In this document: positions 1-8,300 of the stretch, piece after piece
How positions within the stretch are numbered: position 1 is the stretch's first letter
How the letters are laid out: each line of letters opens with the position of its first letter
Assembly: GCA_002343455.1 (NCBI GenBank)
Contig: DDSR01000456.1
Location: 1-12,167 of the forward strand
DNA: 12,167 nt
Direction of reading: 5' to 3'
Source of the DNA: Deltaproteobacteria bacterium UBA2385
GTDB taxonomy: Bacteria > Myxococcota_A > UBA796 > UBA2385
The notes under the pieces: model-generated
Databases searched by the model: none
Told to the model about the DNA's origin: nothing
What the model saw: only the letters and a program-made list of their open reading frames with translations
Position numbers and translations under genes: made by a program

Positions 1-103
1 TCCCGCAATTGCGTCCCTAAGTCGCCCGGTGACCGTCATCTCCCGAGTTGGTCCCGCAATAGCGTCCCTAAGTCTGGGGATGACCTCTCATCTCCCGAGT
101 TGG
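1..103. repeat. Two tandem copies of a ~51-base repeat, possible REP-like element
   Basis: Copy 1 is 1-51 and copy 2 is 52-103. Both begin TCCCGCAAT, share GCGTCCCTAAGTC, and end TCATCTCCCGAGTTGG; they differ mainly in an ~11-base middle segment. A third copy may begin at 104 (TCCCTCG) but diverges at once, and the array may extend past the left edge. Copy 1 contains the palindrome CGCAATTGCG (4-13). Copy 2 can form a hairpin between GGGATGA (77-83) and TCATCTCCC (88-96), with a two-base bulge. Lying directly beside a RAYT-like gene, it is a candidate REP-type substrate. That role is inferred; the repeat itself is seen directly. Confidence 0.8.
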
Positions 104-967
104 TCCCTCGACGCCGATCTCCTTCCAGGCTACCGACCCGCAATGACCCCCTGGCACCTCACCCTCGCCACCGACGGCCGCCTGCCGATGGCTCCCACCG
201 AGGACGAACGTCGCGCCATCGTGCGTGCGATCGTGCGGCTCGCCGGACCCAGCCTCGCTCTGTTCAGCGTCGTCGACGACCACCTGCACCTCGTCGTCCT
301 CGCCACCCGCGACGAGGTCGGCCGCCTCTCCCGCGCGCTGGCCCTCGGACTACGCCCCCTCTGCCGCGCCTCCCTCGAGGCCGTGCGGGTCCGCCCCGTC
401 GAGTCCCGTGGCCACGCGAGCTGGCTCGCCCAGCACTATATCGCCGTCCAGCCGCTCAAACACGGCCTCCCCGATCACCCCGCCCTGTACAGTGGATCCT
501 GCTTCCAGGACCTCGTCGGCGCGCGGGTTGGGCCGACCCTGCGGATCGTCGAGCTGCTGCCGCGCTTCCGGCTCCGCGAGCTGCTGCCCGCCGTCGGCCT
601 CCCCGTCGAGCCCATCCAGCCGCCGGACGCCGAACAGATCCGCTCCCTCGGCGCAGCCCGGGTCGCGCTCGCCGCCGCCGCCGCCGCCTGCGCGCCGCCC
701 GAGCTCGATGGCCGCACCGCGCTCGTCGTCGCCGCCCGCCGAGCCGCCGCCCAGCTCGCCGAGGAGTCCGACATCGGCCGCGCCGAGACCGGCTTCGCCC
801 TCGGCCTCAGCCCCAGCGGCCTGCGCAAGCTGCTCAAGGCGCCGGTGGATGCTGCGCTGTGTCGGGCGGCCCGTGTGCGGCTGGGACTGGAGTTGGCCGT
901 CGCCGCCGCGCCGCCGTTGGTCCGGGAGCCGGAGGAGGGGTACCGGGTGGAGGGGTGGGAGGGGTGA
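80..967 (+). CDS. RAYT-like (REP-associated, Y1/IS200-type) transposase
   Basis: Probable single-strand DNA transposase of the HUH/Y1 superfamily, of the REP-associated type. From the ATG at 80 it is 295 residues. It has an HUH motif HLH (His68, His70) in the context VVDDHLHLVV, and a tyrosine-bearing helix HYIAVQPLKHGL (Tyr120) matching the YIH-NPVR-GL segment of RAYTs. DHPALYSGSCFQDLVGAR follows, as in large RAYT-like proteins. Residues ~230-258 (FALGLSPSGLRKLLKAP) resemble a helix-turn-helix. The start is uncertain: GTG at 29, ATG at 80 and ATG at 143 are all in frame and none has a good ribosome binding site. I prefer 80 because the segment LLPGYRP before the first strand WHLTLAT looks conserved, although this places the start inside tandem repeat copy 2. 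The gene converges on the 1797-994 gene, with 26 bases between their stops. Whether it is active is unknown. Confidence 0.75.
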   Translation: MTSHLPSWSLDADLLPGYRPAMTPWHLTLATDGRLPMAPTEDERRAIVRAIVRLAGPSLALFSVVDDHLHLVVLATRDEVGRLSRALALGLRPLCRASLEAVRVRPVESRGHASWLAQHYIAVQPLKHGLPDHPALYSGSCFQDLVGARVGPTLRIVELLPRFRLRELLPAVGLPVEPIQPPDAEQIRSLGAARVALAAAAAACAPPELDGRTALVVAARRAAAQLAEESDIGRAETGFALGLSPSGLRKLLKAPVDAALCRAARVRLGLELAVAAAPPLVREPEEGYRVEGWEG

Positions 968-993
968 GCTTTGGCCGCCGTGCGGGGTGCGTT

Positions 994-1797
994 CTAACGG
1001 TCAAGGTGTAGGGTTTGGGCCAGCTCTACATAGCGTTCTTTGCTGAGGGCCTTGTCGAACCTTTGAATGCCGGCCCGCCGTACCCAACGCATCAGCTTTC
1101 GGAGGCTGGTGGACGACTCCTCAGCCGCATCGTCTACGAACGAGGCCAGCTCCCCTATGGCTTTGTCATGACGTCCAGCATGTACGCCGATGTCCGAGAT
1201 GTAGGTGAGGCGTAGCATCACGAGAGACCAGATCGCCAGCTCTCGCTGCTTGTCCAGCGTTGCGTTGTTCTGAAGCCGGAAGTCCGACACCGATACACTC
1301 GGCTCATCCGCCAAGCGCATGCGGGTCCACCACAGGATGTGCAACCCGCTCGTCCATGCACCGTCGCGCGATACGCAGCGTCGAACATAGCTCCTCCCGA
1401 GGCTCAGCATCCCAAGCTCTGCCCGTGCGCCCTCGATCCTCCGAAGTTGTGCGATGGACTCGATTTTCGTGCCGAGGGCCCCGTACTCGGTGACGACCTC
1501 GCCAACTGCGTCGGCTTGAAGGATGGAATCGTCGGGCTCGACGAACTCGGGCAAGCCGTCCATGGCCAACCGTGTTCGGGTGTTCTGAATCCGTTCCGAG
1601 TCGAAGTAGATCCGATGATTGACATTGGCCGCCTCGGCAGAGGCCAGGGGAAGGTCCTTCCTGAATAGCCGCCCACAGGTCGTGGAGTCGGCTTGGCGGA
1701 GAACGCACTTGAACTCGGAACAATAGCCGAGGGTCAGCCCGAGTGACCCGTACTGCAGGGGGTTGAAGACACAGTTTGAGCAGGAGATCAACTGCAT
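994..1797 (-). CDS. Hypothetical protein with N-terminal cysteine motif
   Basis: A 267-residue protein I cannot assign to a named family. The first ~50 residues look like a small metal-binding module: Cys6-x2-Cys9, then GYC (Cys26), Cys31 and TTCGR (Cys41), followed by the basic stretch LFRKDLP. The rest is soluble and mostly helical, with a basic segment (LRKLMRWVRRAG) near the C-terminus; I see no signal peptide or membrane helix. The ATG start at 1797 directly abuts the stop of the upstream gene (TGA then ATG, no gap) and has an AGAGG ribosome binding site inside that gene, so the two are probably translationally coupled. GC is lower than in the pfa genes (36 of 60 bases in 1201-1260, against 46 of 60 in 3001-3060), which suggests separate acquisition. 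Zinc binding and a function with its partner are inference. Confidence 0.8.
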   Translation of the reverse strand: MQLISCSNCVFNPLQYGSLGLTLGYCSEFKCVLRQADSTTCGRLFRKDLPLASAEAANVNHRIYFDSERIQNTRTRLAMDGLPEFVEPDDSILQADAVGEVVTEYGALGTKIESIAQLRRIEGARAELGMLSLGRSYVRRCVSRDGAWTSGLHILWWTRMRLADEPSVSVSDFRLQNNATLDKQRELAIWSLVMLRLTYISDIGVHAGRHDKAIGELASFVDDAAEESSTSLRKLMRWVRRAGIQRFDKALSKERYVELAQTLHLDR

Positions 1798-2250
1798 TCA
1801 GTACCTCTCGAACAGCGAGTCGACCAACTCTCGCAGGTCATCATCGCCAAGCTCGGTCATCTCGCTGAAGTCCGCCAAGTGTTCGCGCCATTCTTCAACG
1901 TAGCGTCGCGCTTGGGCGACCTCGAAGGCCGACGGCCATGTAGCGCGGCCCTTTCCCTTCCCCTGAAGGAGCTGGGCGATGTCTTTGCGAGACCAGTGCT
2001 TGATCATGGCGGCGCTCAGCCTGGTTGCCCCAGTCTTCCAGACGCGGCCGGACTGACCGGCGAAGTGCGAGGCGGCGTCCAGAGACTCCGACGTGGACAG
2101 GTAGGGCGTGTCGCGGCCGAGGCCCTCCAGGTAGAGAACATGCCGCACAATCGACGGTGATGCGCCAGGGCTAGGGAGGCCGACGCGGTCTGCGGCGTCA
2201 CCCCTGTACAGGGGATCTCGGGAGGCTTTCCCCTTCGTGTCGCTCGACAT
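1798..2250 (-). CDS. Small protein with ADP-ribosyltransferase-like motifs, function unknown
   Basis: A 150-residue soluble protein without a signal peptide. Residues ~14-16 (LYR, in DPLYRGD) followed by YLSTSES at ~50-56 and AASHFAG recall the Arg and Ser-Thr-Ser motifs of R-S-E class ADP-ribosyltransferase folds (LYRGD, then F/Y-x-STS followed by a VA-x-x-FA helix). I do not see a clear Q-x-E or E-x-E catalytic motif downstream. The second half (KHWSRKDIAQLLQGKGK, then QARRYVEEWREHLADF) is helical and charged. It may therefore be a degenerate or structural relative rather than an active enzyme. The ATG at 2250 lies 54 bases past the pfaA stop and lacks a strong ribosome binding site, so it could be read through from the pfa operon or have its own promoter. 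It is coupled to the following gene. The family call is tentative; the reading frame is well supported. Confidence 0.7.
   Translation of the reverse strand: MSSDTKGKASRDPLYRGDAADRVGLPSPGASPSIVRHVLYLEGLGRDTPYLSTSESLDAASHFAGQSGRVWKTGATRLSAAMIKHWSRKDIAQLLQGKGKGRATWPSAFEVAQARRYVEEWREHLADFSEMTELGDDDLRELVDSLFERY
1804..1808 (-). promoter_or_regulatory. Ribosome binding site for the 1797-994 gene, inside the upstream coding sequence
   Basis: On the minus strand AGAGG lies 6 bases before the ATG at 1797 and falls within the last codons of the upstream gene, whose TGA (1800-1798) directly abuts the ATG. This supports the chosen start and a translationally coupled gene pair. Confidence 0.6.
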
Positions 2251-2304
2251 GAGTCGACTCTAACACCAGCAGCAGCAGCTGCCTGCGCGCCCCCCGGCCT
2301 CCCC

Positions 2305-5300
2305 TCACGCCTGCGGCAACAAGTGCGTCTCCACCGCGTCCAGCTCCGCGACCGTCCGCCCCGCGCTGTCCACGAAGATCAAATCCGAGACCGTCTTGCT
2401 CCCACTGGCCCGGCGCCCGGTCAGCACGCACCGCACGAGCCCCTCGCTCGGCGCCTCACTCGCCAACCTCAAGGCTCCCACGCCCGTCGGCAGGCTCTTG
2501 CCCCCCAGCACCTCCTGGGTCCACAACAACGCCAGCTGCAAGCCGCCGTCCATGGCCGCGACATCCGTCGCCCAGCCCTCGTCCCGCCAGCCGCTCTGGC
2601 GCACGCCGCGCATGGTGGCGGCGCCGCCCTCCTTGCTCACACCTTCGACGTCGGCGATCACCTGGAAGTCCGGCCCGTGGAAGAGCACACCGCCGTACAC
2701 CGGCCCATCCCACGCAGGCAGCGTGTGCGTCGGCGCGCCGGCCCCGACGGGGAGCCGGTCGGCGAGCTGGGCGGTGGCGCTGTAGTGACGCCGACCGTCG
2801 GGGCCGCGCAGCTCCAAGGCCAGGGAGACCCCCGACCCGTTGCTGATCTGGCGCACGCTCAGTCGGAGGCTGTCGCCGCCGTTGTCGAAGTGCGACAGCT
2901 TGACCCCGGACAACACCTTGATGTCCTGGACACCGACGAGCTTGAGGTCGGGGCGGAAGGCCCGGGCGGCCCGCGCGAACCACTCGACGACGAGCACGAC
3001 CGGGACGACGGGGGTGCCCTGGATGGCGTGGTCGGCGAGGTAGGGGTGGCTGTCGCGGCGCACCCGCAGGTTGAGCTCGAGCTCGCGGGCGCCCTCGGCG
3101 GCGAGGGGCTGGCCGACCCGCGGGGCCCCGCCGATGACGACGACGACATTGCCGTCGTCCGCCCCGGAGAGCTCGTCGACGAGCATCTTCGCTCCGGCGG
3201 CGAGGGGGATGACGGGCACGCCCATGGCCTCGAAGCGGGCCTTGAGCGCCGGCGTGACCATGCCGCCCTCCCAGGGGCCCCAGCCGATGCTTCGCACCCG
3301 GCAGCCGGGCCGGGCCTGGGCCTGGACCTGGGCGACCTGGTTGAGGACCTCGTTGGCCATGGCGTAGTCGACCTGGCCCTGGTTGCCGCAGCGGGCGGCG
3401 ACGGAGCTGAAGAGGACGATGGCCTTGAGCGGGGCCTGGGCGAGGGCCTCGAGCAGCAGGGCGAGGCTGTCGACCTTGGTCGAGAACACACGCTGGAACT
3501 GCTCGTCGGTCTTGTCCTCGATGCGCTTGTCGGCGAGGACACCCGCGCCGTGGACCAGGGCGGTGACAGCGCCCCAGTCGGACTGTACTCGACCCAGGGT
3601 CTCGCGCAGGGCGAGGGGGTCGGTGACGTCGGTGGGCTCGTAGCGGGCCCGGCCGCCGGCAGCCTGGATGGCGGCGAGGGTGGTGCGGATCTCGCGGTTG
3701 GCGAGGATGCGGCCGACCTGCTTGCTCAGCTCGGCGGGGGTGACGCCCTTCTGGCCGGCGAGCAGGGCCCGCTTGAGGCCGGCCTCGTCGGCGATGGCGG
3801 CGACGCCCGCGGGCTCCTCCTCCAGGGCGGTGCGGCCGAGGAGCACGAAGCCGGCGCGGGTCTGGGCGGCCAGGGCGATCATGGTGGCGGCGGTGACGCC
3901 GCGGGCGCCGCCGGTGACGAGGACGATGTCGGACTGGTCGAGCACGCAGCTCCCTCCGGAGAGGGGGGCGGCGGCGTCGATCAGGCTGATCCGGCCTCCG
4001 TCTTCGAGCAGGCCGACCTCGAGCTCGGGGCCGCCGGAGAGGATCTCCTCGGCGAGGGCGCTGGCCAGCTCGGCCTCGGCCCGGGCGCCGCGCTGCAGGT
4101 CGATGGCCTTGACGGCGGCCTTGGGCCACTCCTGGGCGGCCGTGCGGGCCAGGGCGGCGCCTCCGCCACGCCAGGCGCTCTCGGCGGAGAGCTCGCTGAG
4201 GCCGAAGCGACCGCCGGTATCCTGGACGACGACGAAGAGGCCGCCTCGCTCGGCCATGACGGGGGCGACCGCGCGGGCGGCGCGGAAGGCGCTCAGGGCG
4301 GCGGCGTCGGGGCTGGCCTCCTCCAGGCCGGCGAGCAGGACGAGGCCCTGGGTGCTCGCTTCGGGCAAGGCATCAACGGCCTGGGCGGGCTGGCCGCGGC
4401 TCTCCAGGGCCTGGGCGAGCGCCCGACGCAGGCCGACGGGGCCTCCGCAGACGACGAGGCTGGCGCCGGCGGGGAGGGCAGCGCGCACCATGCCGGAGGC
4501 GGGCGTGGGCAGGGCCTCGCGGGCGTAGCGACCCAGCGCGGGCAGCTTGGTGGCCAGCACCGGTGAGGCCGCGACAGGGGAGGCGGCGACGGGAGCCGGA
4601 GCCGGAGCCGGAGCCGCAGCCAGAGCCGGCGCGCTCCCACGCATATGCTCGACGACCTCGCCCAAGGTGCGCAGGCGGCCCAGCGCGGCTGGGTCGACCT
4701 CGGGCAGGCCGGGGACGCGGTCCTTGACGCCGGAGAGGATCTCGACCCGCTTGATGCTGTCGATGCCGAGGTCGCCCTCCATGTCCATGGACAGAGAGAG
4801 CATCTCGGCGGGGTAGCCGGTCTTCTCGGCGACGACGGCCATCATCACGGCTTCGATGTCTGCCGAAGGTGCGACAGCAGCGACAGCCACGGAGGGCATC
4901 GAGCCGCGCATATGATCGACGACCTCGCCCAGGGTGCGCAGGCGGCCCAGCGCGGCCGGGTCGACCTCGGGCAGGCCGGGGACCTTCTCCTTCACCGCGG
5001 AGAGGATCTCGACCCGCTTGATGCTGTCGATGCCGAGGTCGCCCTCCATGTCCATGGACAGGGAGAGCATCTCGGCGGGGTAGCCGGTCTTCTCGGCGAC
5101 GACGCCCATCATGACGGCTTCGATGTCTGCCGAAGGTGCGACAGCAGCGACAGCCACGGAGGGCATGCTGCCGCGCATATGGTCGACGACCTCGCCCAGG
5201 GTGCGCAGCCGGCCCAACGCAGCGGGATCGACCTCGGGCAGGCCGGGGACCTTCTCCTTCACCGCGGAGAGGATCTCGACCCGCTTGATGCTGTCGATGC

Positions 5301-8300
5301 CGAGGTCGCCCTCCATGTCCATGGAGAGGGTCAGCATCTCGGCGGGGTAGCCGGTCTTGTCGGCGACGACGCCCATCATCACCGCCTCGATGTCCGCCGA
5401 GGGGGCGGCGACCGCGACGGGCGCAGAGACAGAGGCAGCCGGCATCGAGCCGCGCATATGGTCGACGACCTCTCCCAGCGTGCGCAGGCGGCCCAGCGCG
5501 GCGGGGTCGACCTCGGGCAGGCCGGGGACCTTCTCCTTCACGGCGGAGAGGATCTCGACCCGCTTGATGCTGTCGATGCCGAGATCGCCCTCCATGTCCA
5601 TGGAGAGGGTCAGCATCTCGGCGGGGTAGCCGGTCTTGTCGGCGACGACGCCCATCATCACCGCCTCGATGTCCGCCGCCGGCTTGACCACCGGCTTCGC
5701 GACCGGCGCGATGGCGGGAGCGGGAGCGGGAGCGGGAGCGGGAGCCGCAACCACAGGCGCGACCACCGGAGCCGGAGCCGGAGCGACGTAGGCCGGAGCC
5801 GGAGCGACGTAGGCCGGAGCCTGCGCCACGTAGGCCGGCGTCGGAGCCGCATGGACCGGCGCCGGAGCCGCATGGACCGGCGCCTGCTGCGCAAAGCCAC
5901 CGCCGAGGCTGGCCAGCCCCATGATGCTGGTCTCCGCCGTCTTCAGGAAGGCCTCGTGCGAGCGCACCATCGCCGCCTGGAAGGCCGAGTGGGCGTCCGC
6001 CGTCTGGCGCTGCACCTCGGAGAAGGCGGAGAGCCAGTTGGCATCGCGAGGAGGAGACTGCATGGATGCACCCGAGTGAACAGTGGACTGAACTTCAACG
6101 ACCCGCTCTACCGGCACCTCGACGATCTTCTCGACGATCTTCTCGACGATCCGGTCGACCGGCTTCTCGATCACCTCGACCACCCGCGGCGGGTTGGGCC
6201 CGGGGCGCCCGGCGGCGCCCTCCTTCGGCGGGTAGGGCTTGCCGACGTTGGTGCCGTTGATGGCCACCGCGAGCTTGGGCTTGGGCAGGCTGGCCGGGTC
6301 GACCGGCTGCTTGTAGCCCTCCCACAGGGCCAGGCACTGGACGGGCTGGCCCGCCGCAAACAGCGCGCCGACGGTGTCGAGGAGCTGGTGGAGGCCATCG
6401 CGGCCGTTGCGGTCCATGCTCAGGGCGAGGTGGGGGCGCTCGCCCAGGATGCGGCCGACGAGGCGGGTCAGGACGCTGCCGGGGCCGACCTCCAGGAAGG
6501 TGCGAACGCCCGCGGCGTACATTCCCTCGATCATCTCGACGAAGCGCACGGGCTCGGCGAGCTGCTCGGCCAGGACGGTGCGGACCTCGGCGGGGTAGGG
6601 CGCGGCCAGGGCGTTGCTCCAGACGGGCAGGGTCGGCGCCGTGGCCTGCACGCCGGACAAGAACTCGCCGAAGGGGCCGACGCTGTCGCTGACGATGGAG
6701 CTGTGGAAGGCGGTGGCCACCTCCAGGCGCTGGGCGGCGAGGCCCTCGGCCTGCAAGCGGGCCTCGACGGCGGCGATCGCCTCGGTGCCGCCGGAGAGCA
6801 CGACCTGGCCGGGGTGGTTGTGGTTGGCGACCACCACGCCGGTCTCTCCCCAGGCGCTGAGCAGCGCGCGCACCTTCTCGATCGGGGCCGAGACGGCGCT
6901 CATCGAGCCGTCCTTGACGGCGGCCTCGGCCATGCGCAGGCCACGCTGGCGGGCGACGCGCAGGGCGTCCTCGGCGGTGAAGGCGCCGGCGGCGTGCAGG
7001 GCCATCACCTCGCCGAAGCTGTGCCCGGCGACATGATCGGGGTGCAGGCCCAGGCTGCGGGCGACCCCGAGCAGGGCGAGGCTGGTGACCCCGATGGCTG
7101 GCTGGGCGTGCTCGGTGCGCTTGAGGCGGAAGAACCAGTCCTGGCGCTCTTGGTCGGAGAAGGCGCTCTTGGGGAAGACGATGTGCTGGAGCGGCTCCTC
7201 GCCCAGCTCCAGGTCGGCGGCGAGGTCCCAGGCGGCCCGCGCGGCGTCGAGGTGGACGACCGCCTGGGCGCCCATGTCGGGGTACTGGCTGCCCTGGCCG
7301 GGGAAGAGGAAGGCGAGCTGGCCTTCGCTGTCGCCGTGGCCGTAGTGGATGCCGTCGGGGGTCGAGCCGGTCTGACCGGCGGCGACGCGCTCGGCGGCGC
7401 GCAGCAGGCGAGCCTTCAGCTCGCTGAGGCTGCTGACGGCGACGGCGAGGCGGTGGCTGCCCTGCTGCGGCTCGTTGGCGCTCTTCCAGGCCTCCCAGCG
7501 CAGATCGGCGGCCGAGGCGGACAGCGCCTTGGCCTTGGCCTCGAGCTCCTTGGCGCTGTTGGCGGTGAGCGTCACCAGCTCCCAGCCCCAGGAGCGCAGG
7601 CGGCCGGCCTTGTGCTCGCCCTGGTACTCTTCGAGGGCGACGTGGAAGTTGCTGCCGCCGAAGCCGAAGCTGCTGACGCCGGCGCGGCGGGGGTGGTCGG
7701 CCCCGCGGATCCAGGGGCGGGTGCGTGTGTTCAGGTAGAAGGGCGAGCTCTCGATGTCCAGCTTGGGATCGGGCTTGTCGACCTTGGCGGTCGGCGGCAG
7801 CACCTTGTGGTGCAGGGCCATGATCGCCTTGAACAGACCGGCGGCGCCCGCGGCGGCCTTGGTGTGTCCGATCTGCGACTTGACGGTGCCCAGGGCGCAC
7901 CACTGCGGGTCCTTGCGCTCGCTCTCCTCGTAGACCATGCGCAGCCCGCCGAACTCGGCGGCGTCGCCGGCCCGGGTGCCGGTGCCGTGGGCCTCGACCA
8001 GCTCGACGGTCTCGGCGCCGAAGCCGGCGCGCTCGTAGGAGCGGCGGATCGAGCGGGCCTGGCCGGCGCTGATTGGGGCGTAGACGCTCTTGCTGCGGCC
8101 GTCGCTGCTGCTGCCGACCGCCTTGATGACGGCGTAGACCTGGTCGCCGTCGCGCTCGGCGTCGGCCAGGCGCTTGAGGGCCACCATGGCCATGCCCTCG
8201 CCGAGCATGGTGCCGTCGGCCTTGTCGCTGAAGGGCCGGCAGTCGCCCGAGGCCGACAGCGCCGGGGTCTTGCTGAAGCACATGTACATGAAGATGTCGT

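Noticed and set aside
968..993. A terminator between the convergent RAYT and Cys-motif genes
   Set aside because: Only 26 bases separate the stops, and I see no stable stem followed by a T run.
100..1011. A 303-codon frame overlapping the RAYT gene
   Set aside because: Arg/Pro-rich out-of-frame translation; the alternative frame carries the HLH and tyrosine motifs.
2323..4566. A 747-codon plus-strand frame, and minus-strand frames at 2456-4129 and 6095-8281
   Set aside because: All overlap pfaA in other frames and give Arg/Pro- or Gly/Asp-rich translations with no motifs; typical GC-rich shadows.
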